A stretch of 64,000 nt of DNA from Deinococcus radiotolerans (GCF_014647435.1 NZ_BMPE01000004.1:145109-209108), one strand, 5' to 3'; shown: positions 15,627 to 25,436, counted from the stretch's first letter. The notes: generated by a model not told the origin, from the letters alone. Made by a program: numbers and translations.

Positions 15627-18344
15627 ATGACTGCTGTCCTCAGACGTTCGGGCGTGCCGCGTCCCGCCCGGTTCGAACGGCCCCGCACGCCGCTGCTGGG
15701 CGTGCTGTCGGACGCGCTGGACGTGCCGCTGGTGGTCCTGAGCGCCCCGACGGGGTACGGGAAGACCACGCTGCTGGCGCAGTACGCGCGCTTCACGCCG
15801 CGCCGCGTGGCGTGGGTGCGGGTCACGGACGAGCACGAGGGGCCCGTGAGCCTGCTGTCGCGGCTGGCGGCGACGCTGCCGGAACTGGCGCCGCTGGCCC
15901 ACGCCGATCCGCGCACGCCCCCCGGGACGCTGCTGCATCAGCTGGGCGCGTTGCTGAGCAGCGTGGATGACGGCCTGGACCTGATCGTGGACAACGTCAG
16001 CAGCGAGGCGCAGCGCACGTGGCTGGCGCAGCTGGCCGACCTGCTGGAGGAAGGGCACCGGCTGCTGATCAGCACGTACAGCACCGACGGGCTGCGGCTG
16101 GCCCGGCGCCTGGCGGACGGCCTGGCGGTTGTGCTGGACGCGGCCGACCTGGCGTTCACAGAGGCTGAGGTCACGGCGTACCTGCAGGAGCGCGGCGGGC
16201 CCCTGTCCGCCGGGGACCTGGCGCACCTGGGCGGCTGGCCGGCCGGGCTGGCGCTGGCGGCCTCTGGGTCATCCCGGCATGCGGTGGCCGAGGATCTCGT
16301 GCTGGACGCCCTGGCGACCCTCCCGGCGGGGCTGGCGGGCCAGCTGAGCGCGCTGGCCCCCCTGGACGTGTGGACGGAGGCGGACGCGGCCCTGGTCGCG
16401 CCGGACCTCCCGGCGGGATGGCTACTCGCGGTGCAGCGGGCCGGCCTGCCGGTCCTGGCACTCGGGCAGGGCGCGTTCCGCCCGCACGGGCTGCTGGTCA
16501 GCGTGCTGGAGACGCAGTTGCGGCGGGCCCCGGACGCCGCCCGGCGCGCGCAGGGGCAGGCGGCCCGTCTGGCCGAGGCCCGCGGTGACGCAGAGCGCGC
16601 CGCCGCGCTGTATCTTCAGGCGCAGGAGCCCGAGGCCGCGCTGCGGGTGGCGACCCCGCTGGTGTCGGTGTACCGCGACCGCGGCGAACTGCACCGGACG
16701 CGCGCGCTGCTGGAGGCGTTCGGTACTCACCTGAGTCCGGCGCTGCGGGAGCGGCTGGCGTGGGCGCAGATCGAGACGGGCGCGCCCGCGCAGGGCGGCG
16801 CGACGCTGGAGGCGCTGCACGCGGCCGGGCAGCTGAGCGCGTCGGGTCTGGCGTCCCTGGCGATGCTGCGCGGACGGCAGGGCGACACGGCGCAGCAGTA
16901 CGCGCTGTCCCGCGAGGGCCTGGCGCTGGACGGCCCGCTTACCCCGGCGCTGTTCTGGCCGTTCGTGCAGGCGGCGCTGCGCCTGGGGCACTTCGAGGAA
17001 GCTGAGGCCAAGGCGGCGCGGCTGCGCCGCTGGGCCCTGCGCGATCAGGACGCCGTGCGTCAGGCCGAAGCGTGGCACCTGCAGGCGCTGGTGTGGCGCC
17101 AGACCCGCCCGCCGCAGGAGGCGGCGCAGGCCCTGGCTCACGCGCGTGAGGCCTACGAATCGCTGGGCTGGCAGGGGCGGGCGGCGACGCTGCACCTGGA
17201 TGAGCTGGAACTGGCGGTGCGGGCCGGCACGTGGCCGGAGGACACCGCCCTCACGCTCGGCGCGCTGGAGGGGCGGCTGCCGCCGGAGATGCCGGTGCTG
17301 CACCTGCGCCGCCTGAACCTGCTGGGCGCGGTGCAGGCCCGCCTGGGGCAGGCGGCGGCGGCCGAGCGGACCCTGCGCTCGGCGCTGGCCCTGGCGCGCG
17401 AGGCAGGCGTGCACCTGGGCAGTTCCGGGCTGAGCCTGACCCTGGCGGACGCGCTGCTCGCGCAGGGCCGCCCCGCCGAGGCGCTGGACTGGTTGCAGGA
17501 GGAACCGGCGGGAGGCTCTTCTCTGCTGCGGACCCTGCTGGTGGCGCAGGCCACCGGGCAGCCGTGCGCCTTCACGGAAGCGGAACTCCAGGCGGAACCG
17601 GACGTGTACGTGCGGGAGCGGGCGCGCGCCGCCAGCGGCGCCCTCAGGCCAGACGTGAAGGCGCCGGTGACGGCCACGTCCACTGCGGGGCCGCTGACGT
17701 TCCCACTGCGCGTGGTGACACTGGGCGACTGCCGCGCCACCCTGAACGGCCAGCCAGTAAAGCTGGGGCTCGCCAAGGCCCGGGAGCTGCTGGCGTGGCT
17801 GGCGCTGCACCCGTCCGGCTCGCGCGATGAGCTGGTCACGGCGCTGTGGGACGGGTCCGCCGAGGACCGCCACGTGGAGTACTTCCGCGTGACCGTCCGT
17901 CGCCTGCGCAGCGCCCTGCGCGAGCACGTCCCCGAGGGCCTCGATCCCCTGCCCTACGCGGATGGCCGCTACCGCCTGAGTGACCACCTGACCGTCAGCG
18001 TGGACGCCCTGGACCCGCCGGGACCCGCTGCACTACAGCCGTTCCTGCCGGGCGTGGACACCGAGTGGGCCGACGTGTACCGGCAGGGTCACACGCGGCG
18101 CGTGTCGCAGGCGCTGCTGGAACAGGCTGCGGCCACCCCGCCTGCCGAGGCGATCGAGGCGTACCAGGCGCTGCTGCACCTGGATCCGCTGCTCGGTGAC
18201 GCGCACGAGGGTCTGATCCGGACCCTGCACCGGCAGGGGGACGCGGCGCGCCTGACCCTGGCCCTGAGCACCTACGAGCGTCTGCTGCGCGCCGAGTACG
18301 GCGCCGACCTGCCTGACGCGCTCCGCCAGCTGCGCCCCGCCTGA
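15627..18344 (+). CDS. AAA-type ATPase transcriptional regulator with TPR and C-terminal BTAD/SARP module
   Basis: This 905-aa protein has a Walker A motif APTGYGKTT at residues 40-48 in an N-terminal STAND-like ATPase resembling MalT/LuxR-type activators. A long helical TPR-like region covers about 300-660. From about residue 690 come a winged-helix DNA-binding domain (LRVVTLGDCRATLNG, then LLAWLALHPSGSRDELVTALW) and a bacterial transcriptional activation domain ending in YERLLRAEYG. It should act as a ligand-gated activator; the inducer is unknown. The ATG lies 9 nt behind TACACT, suggesting a leaderless mRNA. TTCCC repeats at its own and two neighbouring promoters point to a local regulon. 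Confidence 0.85.
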   Translation: MTAVLRRSGVPRPARFERPRTPLLGVLSDALDVPLVVLSAPTGYGKTTLLAQYARFTPRRVAWVRVTDEHEGPVSLLSRLAATLPELAPLAHADPRTPPGTLLHQLGALLSSVDDGLDLIVDNVSSEAQRTWLAQLADLLEEGHRLLISTYSTDGLRLARRLADGLAVVLDAADLAFTEAEVTAYLQERGGPLSAGDLAHLGGWPAGLALAASGSSRHAVAEDLVLDALATLPAGLAGQLSALAPLDVWTEADAALVAPDLPAGWLLAVQRAGLPVLALGQGAFRPHGLLVSVLETQLRRAPDAARRAQGQAARLAEARGDAERAAALYLQAQEPEAALRVATPLVSVYRDRGELHRTRALLEAFGTHLSPALRERLAWAQIETGAPAQGGATLEALHAAGQLSASGLASLAMLRGRQGDTAQQYALSREGLALDGPLTPALFWPFVQAALRLGHFEEAEAKAARLRRWALRDQDAVRQAEAWHLQALVWRQTRPPQEAAQALAHAREAYESLGWQGRAATLHLDELELAVRAGTWPEDTALTLGALEGRLPPEMPVLHLRRLNLLGAVQARLGQAAAAERTLRSALALAREAGVHLGSSGLSLTLADALLAQGRPAEALDWLQEEPAGGSSLLRTLLVAQATGQPCAFTEAELQAEPDVYVRERARAASGALRPDVKAPVTATSTAGPLTFPLRVVTLGDCRATLNGQPVKLGLAKARELLAWLALHPSGSRDELVTALWDGSAEDRHVEYFRVTVRRLRSALREHVPEGLDPLPYADGRYRLSDHLTVSVDALDPPGPAALQPFLPGVDTEWADVYRQGHTRRVSQALLEQAAATPPAEAIEAYQALLHLDPLLGDAHEGLIRTLHRQGDAARLTLALSTYERLLRAEYGADLPDALRQLRPA

Positions 18345-18361
18345 CCCGGGTGGACGCCAGA

Positions 18362-18404
18362 TTCCCTGGGATTCCCTGATCGTTCCCAGCGCACGCGCGA
18401 TGCT
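18362..18404 (+). promoter_or_regulatory. Three TTCCC direct repeats and -10 box before the 199-aa lipoprotein gene
   Basis: TTCCC starts at 18362, 18372 and 18383, giving spacings of 10 and 11 nt. A GATGCT box follows at 18399-18404, and AGAGGA lies before the ATG at 18425. The geometry matches that of the repeats in front of the regulator gene itself. Confidence 0.6.
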
Positions 18405-18424
18405 GCGCGGCAGAGGAACCCCCC

Positions 18425-19024
18425 ATGACCAAGACCCTGCGCCTCCTGCTCCCCCTGACCACCGCCGCCCTGCTCGCCTCCTGCGCTACCACTGCCGCGC
18501 CGTCACCGGACAGCCCGCGCCTGACGGCTCAGGACGGCAAGTACAACATCGACATCTGCCCCTCCTGCGGCCGGCCGGGCCTGGGGGCGTGGGTGGCGCC
18601 CGCGCCGCAGGCGGCCCTGTCCATCATCCGGGACGGCGAGGAGACCCTGGACAAGGTGGACGCCTCGGCCATCCGGGCGGCGTTCGTGACGGAGCCCAGC
18701 GCGGACCTCACGCATCTGGTGCTGGCGGGCTCGTCGGACCTGAGCCTGCCGGTCGCCTGCCTCCTGCCGATGCAGCTGGAGCGCCCGCAGGCCGTGCCGG
18801 CCCTGATGTGGCCGTCCGAGTCGACGGTCTTGAACGTCTGGACGGGCGGCCTGATGAGACGCGCCGGCACCCTGACCCTCGCGGAGCTGAGCAGCGTGCA
18901 GAAGGGTGATCAGCTGTGCAGCGCGACCTTCGGTGAGGGGTGGCGGATGCTGAGCGTCACGGACAGTATGGACACACTCAACCCCGGCACAGGCGTGGAT
19001 GACCTGTGGGCGTACTCGAAGTGA
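18425..19024 (+). CDS. Lipoprotein with CPSC and Cys-FG-WRM motifs
   Basis: This 199-aa protein has a lipoprotein signal (LLASC, Cys20) and, in the mature N-terminus, a CPSC pair (residues 45-48). Near the C-terminus it contains LCSATFGEGWRM, the same Cys-x3-FG-x2-WRM motif as the 707-aa lipoprotein across the regulator. The fold is unknown; the motif is loosely like the GWRLP turn of DUF1566/FGE-type domains. It follows the regulator gene by 80 nt but has its own promoter with three TTCCC repeats, so it is probably a target of that regulator. Confidence 0.75.
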   Translation: MTKTLRLLLPLTTAALLASCATTAAPSPDSPRLTAQDGKYNIDICPSCGRPGLGAWVAPAPQAALSIIRDGEETLDKVDASAIRAAFVTEPSADLTHLVLAGSSDLSLPVACLLPMQLERPQAVPALMWPSESTVLNVWTGGLMRRAGTLTLAELSSVQKGDQLCSATFGEGWRMLSVTDSMDTLNPGTGVDDLWAYSK

Positions 19025-19064
19025 CCAGGGCCGCCCTGAACTCCGTTCACGCGGCGGGAGCCAC

Positions 19065-19433
19065 ATGAGCCGCGCCCGCGCGCAGTGGCGCACGCTGACG
19101 CCCCTGGCCCTTGATCTGCTGCGCGACCTGCGCCGCACGCTGGGCCAGCACCCCGAGACGAGCACCTGGACAGCAGCGGAGCGCCAGCACAGCCAGGACC
19201 TGCTGGACGTCCTCCAGGACGCCTGGACGCAGGAGCGCATTGATCTGGACGCCCTGAACGAACTGACGCACCTGACCGGCCAGCTGAACCTGACGGCCAC
19301 CGTCATCGGCCGGGCTGCCCTGGAGGGCCTGCACAGCCTGTACCGCCGCGTGGCCGAGGTGACGTACGAGGAACTCGCGCCGGGCGAGCCGTCCCCGCTG
19401 GGCCAGCGGGCCCCGCCGGGCACCCCCACCTGA
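19065..19433 (+). CDS. Hypothetical helical protein
   Basis: This 122-aa protein is predicted to be all helical (LTPLALDLLRDLRRTLG, HSQDLLDVLQDAWTQERIDL, then LTATVIGRAALEGLHSLYRRV) and soluble. I do not recognise a family. GGGAG precedes the ATG at 19065. It follows the 199-aa lipoprotein gene by 40 nt and may be cotranscribed with it; a terminator follows. Confidence 0.6.
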   Translation: MSRARAQWRTLTPLALDLLRDLRRTLGQHPETSTWTAAERQHSQDLLDVLQDAWTQERIDLDALNELTHLTGQLNLTATVIGRAALEGLHSLYRRVAEVTYEELAPGEPSPLGQRAPPGTPT

Positions 19434-19455
19434 GATCCTGAGGGGGAGACAGAGC

Positions 19456-19491
19456 AGAGGGAACCGGGTCTTGACGACCACGGCTCCCTCT
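19456..19491 (+). terminator. Terminator after the 122-aa gene
   Basis: AGAGGGA pairs with TCCCTCT, with an inner stem CCG/CGG and GGTC/GACC, followed by ATTCTGTTT. It faces the terminator of the E2 gene. Confidence 0.7.
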
Positions 19492-19524
19492 ATTCTGTTT
19501 CGCCTTCAGAGGGCAGAGAGACCA

Positions 19525-19559
19525 AACCGGGTGGAACAGCCTTCCCGTTCCACCCGGTT
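19525..19559 (-). terminator. Terminator of the 2-oxoacid dehydrogenase E2 gene
   Basis: AACCGGGTGGAAC and GTTCCACCCGGTT form a perfect 13-bp stem with a 9-nt loop just past the minus-strand stop at 19563; the minus-strand 3' flank reads TTGGTCTCT. Confidence 0.8.
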
Positions 19560-19562
19560 CAC

Positions 19563-21068
19563 TTACATCGCTTCGAGCATCAGGCGGTCGGGGTTCTCCA
19601 GCAGGCGGATGACTTCCTTGCAGAAGCGCGCGGCCTCCGCGCCGTCCACGAGGCGGTGGTCGAAGGACAGGCTGAGGTACATCATGTGCGCCACGACGAT
19701 GTTGTCGTACTCGTCCACGATGGGCCGCTTCTGGATGGAGTGAATGCCGAGGATGGCGGCGTCGGGCACGTTGATGATCGGGAAGGAGAACAGCGCGCCG
19801 ATCGAGCCGATGTTCGTGACGCTGAAGGTGCTGCCCGCCAGTTCGTCCGCCTGGAGTTTGCCGCCCTGGGCACGCGCGGCGAGGTCGCTGACTTCACGGG
19901 CGAGGTCGAAGACGCTCTTGTGGTTCACGTCCTTCAGGACGGGGACGGTCAGGCCCGCGTCGGTGGCGACGGCCATGCCGATGTTGTAGTAGCGCTTCTG
20001 GACGATCTCCTGGGTGACCTCGTCGAAGCTGGTGTTCAGGCTGGGGAACTTGCGCAGCGCCACGGCGACGGCCTTGAAGATGAACGGCAGGTACGAGAGC
20101 TTCACGCCCGCCGCGGCGGCGTCTTCCTTGACGCGGGCGCGGAATTCCACGAGTTTGCTGAGGTTCACCTCGTCCACCGTCAGGGTGCGCACCGTGTACA
20201 GGTGACTGGCCTGCATCTGGTTGCTGATGGCGCGGCGCATGCCCCGCAGCGGCACGCGGTCCTCGAGGTGCTCGTAGCCCTTGGGCGTGCGGTACTGCAC
20301 GGGCGCGACGGGCATCCCGCCCGCAGCGGGGGCCTTCGCGACGGAGGCAGCGGCGGGCTGGGCGGGCGCCTGGGCCGGGGCGGCGGGCTGCGCGGGGGCG
20401 GCCTGACCCTGGTGGATGCCCTGGTGGGCCAGCACGTCGCTCACGCGGATGCGGCCGTTGGGGCCGCTGCCGCGCACCTGCGTCAGGTCAATGTTCAGTT
20501 CACGGGCCAGCTGCCGCGCGGCGGGCACGGCCAGCACCCGGCCATCCGCGCGGGTCGGCTGGGTGGGTGCGGCAGGGGCGGCAGGCTGGCGGGCGCCGAG
20601 GCCCTGCACCTGCACCTTCTCGTCGCTGGAGAACGCCTTGAAGAGGCTGGTGGAATCGTCGTCGGCCCCCTTCTGGAGGTGTCCGGCCTCGACGATGCTG
20701 CCGCCCACCTGCTCGCGTTCCTCCTGTGCCTGCGTGCTCAGCGGCTCAGCAGCAGGGGCGGGAGCGGATGCAGTGGCGGCAGGGGCGGGAGCGGATGCAG
20801 TGGCGGCAGGGGCGGGGGCAGCGGCAGCCCCACCGGTCTCGTCGATCAGGGCGATGGCGGCGTGCACGGCCACCACGTCCCCCTCGCCCGCGAGGCGCCT
20901 ACTGAGCACCCCGGCGACCGGGCTGGGAAGTTCCACGGTGACCTTGTCGGTCATGACTTCGCACAGGGGTTGTTCCAGGGCGATGGTATCGCCCTCCTGC
21001 ACCAGCCACTTCAGGATTTCGCCCTCGACGACGCTCTCGGCCAGTTCGGGCAGCAGCACTTCTTTCAT
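19563..21068 (-). CDS. bkdB: Dihydrolipoamide acyltransferase (E2) of a 2-oxoacid dehydrogenase complex
   Basis: E2 forms the core of the complex and transfers the acyl group from lipoate to CoA. The 501-aa protein has one N-terminal lipoyl domain with the lipoyl lysine in EVMTDKVTVE (residue 42). Ala/Pro linkers and an E3-binding domain (VPAARQLARELNIDL) follow, then the catalytic domain with SLSFDHRLVDGAEAARF holding the active His and Asp. With E1 alpha and beta just upstream, a branched-chain complex is the best guess; pyruvate specificity is less likely but not excluded. E3 is not encoded nearby. GAGG precedes the ATG. Confidence 0.93.
   Translation of the reverse strand: MKEVLLPELAESVVEGEILKWLVQEGDTIALEQPLCEVMTDKVTVELPSPVAGVLSRRLAGEGDVVAVHAAIALIDETGGAAAAPAPAATASAPAPAATASAPAPAAEPLSTQAQEEREQVGGSIVEAGHLQKGADDDSTSLFKAFSSDEKVQVQGLGARQPAAPAAPTQPTRADGRVLAVPAARQLARELNIDLTQVRGSGPNGRIRVSDVLAHQGIHQGQAAPAQPAAPAQAPAQPAAASVAKAPAAGGMPVAPVQYRTPKGYEHLEDRVPLRGMRRAISNQMQASHLYTVRTLTVDEVNLSKLVEFRARVKEDAAAAGVKLSYLPFIFKAVAVALRKFPSLNTSFDEVTQEIVQKRYYNIGMAVATDAGLTVPVLKDVNHKSVFDLAREVSDLAARAQGGKLQADELAGSTFSVTNIGSIGALFSFPIINVPDAAILGIHSIQKRPIVDEYDNIVVAHMMYLSLSFDHRLVDGAEAARFCKEVIRLLENPDRLMLEAM
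20754..20807. repeat. Two perfect 27-nt tandem repeats in the E2 linker
   Basis: The units 20754-20780 and 20781-20807 are identical and in frame, encoding AATASAPAP-type linker repeats. The copy number is likely to vary between strains. Confidence 0.85.
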
Positions 21069-21231
21069 GGGATACCTCGTTTATCGGTGGTCAGCGGGCC
21101 TGAGGATGGTGTTCCCGACAGCCCCTGACCCGAACGGAGTGAGAAACCGTGATGCACAGCGGTTTGGAGTGGAGTGGACGGGAGTGCTTTCCTCACGGCC
21201 ACGAAACGGAGAAACGCGGTGTTGTTTCAGT

Positions 21232-21465
21232 TCAGCGCAGCACGGTGGCGCGCAGCAGACCGTAGATGAGCAGCAGGAGGCCCAGCACCTGAATCCAGCG
21301 TTCCCCGCGGGCGTACACCCAGGCGCTGACGCCCAGCAGGGCGAACATGCCGCCGATGGCGACGCTCTGCCAGGGTTCGGCGAGTTTTCCCGCGAGGGCG
21401 TACAGCGTGAAGCCGATCAGCAGGCCCAGGGTGCCCAGCAGGGGGCGCAGCAGGTCAGGTCGCAT
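21232..21465 (-). CDS. Small membrane protein between E1 beta and E2 genes
   Basis: This 77-aa protein has three hydrophobic segments (LLRPLLGTLGLLIGFTLY, VAIGGMFALLGVSAWVY, IQVLGLLLLIYGLLRA). It is unrelated to dehydrogenase subunits and I recognise no family. It starts 29 nt after the E1 beta stop, so it is probably in the same transcript. Confidence 0.6.
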   Translation of the reverse strand: MRPDLLRPLLGTLGLLIGFTLYALAGKLAEPWQSVAIGGMFALLGVSAWVYARGERWIQVLGLLLLIYGLLRATVLR

Positions 21466-21494
21466 GGAGACAGCTTAGGGGCCAGGCGGTGGGG

Positions 21495-22514
21495 TCAGTA
21501 ATTGAGGGCCTGGACGCAGGCGGCCACGATGCGGTTCGCGCCGGGCAGGTACACCTTGTCCTGCACGTACGGGTACGGCGTGTCGAAGCCCGCCACCTGT
21601 CCGACGGGGGCAGTCAGGTAGTCGAAGGCCTGCTCCTGGATGACGTATGCGACCTCGCCCATGAAGTTGCTGATGCGCGGCGCCTCGCTGACGAGGACAG
21701 CCCGGCCGGTCTTCTGCACGCTGGTCAGGACGCGGTCGCGGTCCCAGGGCACCAGGGAGCGCAGGTCAATGACCTCCACGCTGACGCCCTCGGCGGCCAG
21801 GGCGTCGGCGGCTTTTTCCAGATCGGGCATCACGCCGCCGTAGCCGATGAGGCTCAGGTCGCTGCCCTCGCGGCGGATGGCGGCCTCGCCCAGTTTCACG
21901 ATGTAGTCGTGGTCGGGCACCTCGCCTTTGGCGGCGCGGTAGAGGCGTTTGGGTTCGAAGTAGATGACGGGGTCCTCGCCGCGCAGCGCGGCCTTCAGCA
22001 GGCCCTTGGCGTCGTAGGGGGTGCTGGGCATGACGACCTTCAGGCCCGGGGTGTGGGTGTAGTAGCTCTCGGGGCTCTGGCTGTGGTGGTGGCCGCCCTT
22101 CACGCCGCCGCCCGAGGGGGTGCGGATGACCATGGGCGCCGTGAACTGCCCGGCTGACCGGTAGCGGATCTTGGCGGCCTGCGAGATGATCTGGTCGAAG
22201 CCGGGGCCCATGTAGTCCGCGAACTGGATTTCCGCGATGGGGCGCAGGCCGCGCACGGCCATGCCGACGGCGGCGCCGACGATGCTGGCCTCGCTCAGGG
22301 GCGTGTCGAACACGCGGTTCTTGCCGAAGCGTTCCTGAAGCCCGGCGGTGGCCATGAACACGCCGCCGCGCGCGCCGACGTCCTCGCCGAACAGGACGAC
22401 GCGCTGGTCGCGTTCCATCTCCTCGGCGATGGCCTCGGTGACAGCCTGGATGAGGTTGATGGTGCGGCCGGTCGTCATGGGGGCAGCCTCCGGGCGGGTC
22501 TGGGTGGCGGTCAT
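21495..22514 (-). CDS. bkdA2: 2-oxoacid dehydrogenase E1 component, beta subunit
   Basis: This 339-aa subunit pairs with E1 alpha for ThDP-dependent oxidative decarboxylation. It shows [33 protein letters not shown], the [10 protein letters not shown] active-site region and [13 protein letters not shown] of the transketolase C-terminal domain. The ATG overlaps the E1 alpha stop by 4 nt (ATGA), giving strict translational coupling. The first 12 residues are unstructured and the next Met, at residue 13, is an alternative start. Confidence 0.95.
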   Translation of the reverse strand: MTATQTRPEAAPMTTGRTINLIQAVTEAIAEEMERDQRVVLFGEDVGARGGVFMATAGLQERFGKNRVFDTPLSEASIVGAAVGMAVRGLRPIAEIQFADYMGPGFDQIISQAAKIRYRSAGQFTAPMVIRTPSGGGVKGGHHHSQSPESYYTHTPGLKVVMPSTPYDAKGLLKAALRGEDPVIYFEPKRLYRAAKGEVPDHDYIVKLGEAAIRREGSDLSLIGYGGVMPDLEKAADALAAEGVSVEVIDLRSLVPWDRDRVLTSVQKTGRAVLVSEAPRISNFMGEVAYVIQEQAFDYLTAPVGQVAGFDTPYPYVQDKVYLPGANRIVAACVQALNY

Positions 22515-23620
22515 GCGCGGCCTCCGGTCTGCTCGGCGCGCAGGAACGCCTCCTGCTGGCGCAGGTGGTCGGGCAGGTCGGCGTACACGTCCTCGAACAT
22601 GATGCGCCAGTCGGGCTGCCCGGTCGCCTCGGCGGCGAGCACCTGTTCGTCCACCTCGCGGTGCGTCTGCGCGATCAGGGCGGCGCGCTCCTCGGCGGTG
22701 ACGGGGTGGCCCAGGTGCGCCAGGAGGTTCTCCAGGCGGGTGATGGGGTCGCGGGCCAGCCACGCGTCGACTTCCTCGCGGGTGCGGTAGTGCTTCTCGG
22801 CGTCCGCGTCCGCGTTGCTGTGCGAGCCGACGCGGTAGGTCAGGCACTCGACCAGGGCGGGACCCTGGCCGCTGCGGACCTGCTCGGCGGCGTATCCGCA
22901 GACTTCCATGACGGCGATGATGTCGTTGCCGTCCACGTAGTAGCCGGGCATGCCGTAGGCTTTCGCCTTGATGTGGATGGTCTCGCTGGCGGTCTGCTCG
23001 CGGATGCTGGTACTGATCGCCCACTGGTTGTTCTCGCAGACGAACAGCGCGGGGGCCTGCGCGGCGCCCGCCATGTTCATCCCGGCGTGCCAGTCGCCCT
23101 CGCTGGTGGCGCCGTCCCCGAAGGTGCAGACCGTGATCTCGTCCACGCCGAGGTACTTCTGCGCCATGGCGTTCCCGGCAGCGGGCGGCACCTGCGACGC
23201 GATGCTGGAACTGATGGACACGAAGTTCTGGCGCTGCGCGGCGAAGTGGTGCGGCATCTGGCGGCCCCGGCAGGAGTCGCTGTTCGTGCCCAGGCACTGG
23301 CTGATCAGTTCCGCCATGGGCACGCCCATGGCGAGGCCCAAGGTGTGGTCGCGGTAGTACGGCCAGACCCAGTCGTGCCCGACGCGAATCGAGCGGGCGA
23401 GGCCCACCTGGGTGGCTTCCATGCCGCTGGACTGCGCGTAGAAGGTGGTGCGGCCCTGGCGGAGTAGCGTGATGAGTTTGCGGTCGAATTCGCGCGCCTG
23501 GAGCATCAGGCGGTGCAGGTCGCGCAGCACCTCGGGCGTGTAGCGCTCCGGGAGGGGCTGCACCGGCGTCCCGTCTTCCGCGACGAAGCGGATGGGTTCG
23601 GGGGTGAAGGGTTGAATCAT
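22511..23620 (-). CDS. bkdA1: 2-oxoacid dehydrogenase E1 component, alpha subunit
   Basis: This 369-aa subunit carries the ThDP-binding motif [18 protein letters not shown] followed by CENNQW (the GDG ... NN signature), and [12 protein letters not shown], the phosphorylation-loop region of branched-chain E1 alpha. [10 protein letters not shown] is also typical of that branch. I use ATG 23620, giving the usual N-terminus ([16 protein letters not shown]); it has GGAGGCTCC upstream. It is the first gene of the operon, behind a near-consensus -10 box and a palindromic operator. Confidence 0.95.
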   Translation of the reverse strand: MIQPFTPEPIRFVAEDGTPVQPLPERYTPEVLRDLHRLMLQAREFDRKLITLLRQGRTTFYAQSSGMEATQVGLARSIRVGHDWVWPYYRDHTLGLAMGVPMAELISQCLGTNSDSCRGRQMPHHFAAQRQNFVSISSSIASQVPPAAGNAMAQKYLGVDEITVCTFGDGATSEGDWHAGMNMAGAAQAPALFVCENNQWAISTSIREQTASETIHIKAKAYGMPGYYVDGNDIIAVMEVCGYAAEQVRSGQGPALVECLTYRVGSHSNADADAEKHYRTREEVDAWLARDPITRLENLLAHLGHPVTAEERAALIAQTHREVDEQVLAAEATGQPDWRIMFEDVYADLPDHLRQQEAFLRAEQTGGRA

Positions 23621-23687
23621 GGGCTGGAGCCTCCTGACCGGGTGCGCGCCGCCGCTGTGGCATGCGCACGTCCGGAAGTTCATCTGT

Positions 23688-23713
23688 CTAGCAAACGCTC
23701 GTTAGGCATTTTA
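23688..23713 (-). promoter_or_regulatory. Promoter and palindromic operator of the bkd operon
   Basis: On the minus strand TAAAAT (23713-23708) is a near-perfect -10 box. The expected start point, about 7 nt on, falls inside an 18-nt imperfect palindrome, CTAACGAGCGTTTGCTAG (23705-23688, 14 of 18 positions symmetric). It fits the CNAACGNNCGTTNG form that I recall for the TetR-family regulator PaaR of Thermus. Repression by a TetR-type protein is likely. No good -35 is visible. Confidence 0.6.
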
Positions 23714-23834
23714 GACGCTTTGTCCATGAGGCGCGAATCCTGCCTCCTGAACCTGAACCGATTCCAGACCTCTACCACTCCTCACATCCCACGCAGACAC
23801 CCTTATGCGTCCAGTCAGGCTGGACATGTCCAAC

Positions 23835-25436
23835 TCAGTGAGCGAAGAACACGAGATCACCCGGCACATGCGGCGGCACGGCTCTCCCCTCCCCTGCCAC
23901 GCTCATCCCCTCCGCCAGCACCCGCGCCTCACGTAGGTAAACCTCATACGGCACTGCGCCCGTCCCGGTCAGGGGCCGCGCGTCGCCAAACAGATCCAGG
24001 GGCGCGGCGTCCGCCGGGTGCGTCCACGCGCCTGAATTCCAGTCAAAGTCGTACAACGGCACGAAGCGCTCCCCAAACTCTGCAATGAACTCGACCGCGT
24101 CCAGCAGGAACTGCACCTCGGCGTCCGTCGCCCAGGGCGCCAGATTCAGGCGCGTCCAGCCCGGCTTCACGCTGTCCAGGTGATTCAGCGCGCACTGCAT
24201 GTAACGCTCGCTGGTTACATCGTCCACGTTCAGTAGCACGTGCCCGTACGGCCCGGCACACGCGCAGCCGCCCCGCGCCTGAATCCCGAACAGGTCATTG
24301 AGGAGCCGCACCACCAGCCGTGGGTGCAACTGCTGCCCGCTGGCCGTGAAGGTCAGGAAGGACAGGAACGCCAGGCGCGGCGCGTCCAGGTTCCCCAGCA
24401 GCCGCACGCGCGGGTTCGCCTGCAGGCGGGTCAGGGCCAGTTCGAACAGCTGATGCTCCCGCGCAGTGATCTGAGGGGCGCCCAGTTCCTCCTTCACGCG
24501 AAATGCCAGCGCTGTGCGGATCTTCCCCAGAATGGCGGGGGTTCCCGCGTCCTCGCGCGCCTCGATGTCATCCACGTAGATCTGCCGCTCACGGTTCACG
24601 AAGGTGACCGTCCCGCCGCCCGGTGTGCTGGGAACCGCCAGCCGGTACAGCTCCTCCCGGAAGCACAGCAGGCCCGGCGTGCCGGGGCCGCCCACGAACT
24701 TGTGCGGGCTGAGGAACACCGCGTCGTACCCGTCCGGCCGCCCGGGCTTCATGTCGATGGGCACGTACGGGCCGCTGCCCGCGAAATCAAAGAACGCGTA
24801 CGCGCCGTGGGCATGCAGGATGCGCGCCACCGAACGCGTATCTGTCAGCAGGCCGGTCACGTTGCTCGCGGCACTGAACGACCCGATCTTGGGCCGCCCC
24901 GCGTACCGCGGGTCCTTCAGCGCGGCCACCAGCGCGTCCAGGTCCAGCGTGCCCCGCTCGCACAGGGGAATATCCACCACCTCGGCCAGCGTCTCACGCC
25001 AGCTGATCTCGTTGCTGTGATGCTCGTACGGGCCGACGAACACCACCGGCCTCTCCTCCACTGGCATCCCGGCCAGGATCGCGGCGCGGTGGTGCGCGCC
25101 CACCGTCAGGCCCAGGATGTCCTGCATGCGCCGCACCGCCGCCGTGCTGCCGGAGCCGCAGAACACCAGTTTGCAGGTCTGGTCCCCGCCCAGCTGCCCC
25201 TTGACGTACTCGGCCGCCTGGTGGGTCAGGTGCGTGGAGTGCGCGCCGGTCGCGCTGTCCTCGGTGTGGGTGTTCGCGTACAGCGGCAGCGCCAGGGTCG
25301 CCACGCGCTCCTCGACACTGCGCAGCGCGCGGCCCGACGCGACGTAATCGGCGTACGTGACGCGCCGCTCCCCGAAGGGCGTGCGGATCACGGTGTCAGT
25401 CCCGATCAGGTCGGCGCGCAGCTGCTCGAAGTTCAT
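23835..25436 (-). CDS. Class V aminotransferase (cysteine desulfurase-like)
   Basis: This 533-aa PLP enzyme has [20 protein letters not shown], the [10 protein letters not shown] strand, and [14 protein letters not shown] with the Schiff-base lysine. A late cysteine pair in [10 protein letters not shown] recalls the catalytic loop of cysteine desulfurases. The length exceeds the usual 400 aa because of a C-terminal extension of about 100 residues. Its reaction cannot be fixed from sequence. The ATG at 25436 lies 7 nt behind TACCAT, so a leaderless start is preferred over the ATG at 25445. It diverges from mnmG. Confidence 0.85.
   Translation of the reverse strand: MNFEQLRADLIGTDTVIRTPFGERRVTYADYVASGRALRSVEERVATLALPLYANTHTEDSATGAHSTHLTHQAAEYVKGQLGGDQTCKLVFCGSGSTAAVRRMQDILGLTVGAHHRAAILAGMPVEERPVVFVGPYEHHSNEISWRETLAEVVDIPLCERGTLDLDALVAALKDPRYAGRPKIGSFSAASNVTGLLTDTRSVARILHAHGAYAFFDFAGSGPYVPIDMKPGRPDGYDAVFLSPHKFVGGPGTPGLLCFREELYRLAVPSTPGGGTVTFVNRERQIYVDDIEAREDAGTPAILGKIRTALAFRVKEELGAPQITAREHQLFELALTRLQANPRVRLLGNLDAPRLAFLSFLTFTASGQQLHPRLVVRLLNDLFGIQARGGCACAGPYGHVLLNVDDVTSERYMQCALNHLDSVKPGWTRLNLAPWATDAEVQFLLDAVEFIAEFGERFVPLYDFDWNSGAWTHPADAAPLDLFGDARPLTGTGAVPYEVYLREARVLAEGMSVAGEGRAVPPHVPGDLVFFAH

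Noticed and set aside
23821..23832. Perfect 12-nt palindrome TGGACATGTCCA as an operator
   Set aside because: It lies immediately downstream of the aminotransferase stop, far from any start codon; a terminator fragment or chance is simpler.
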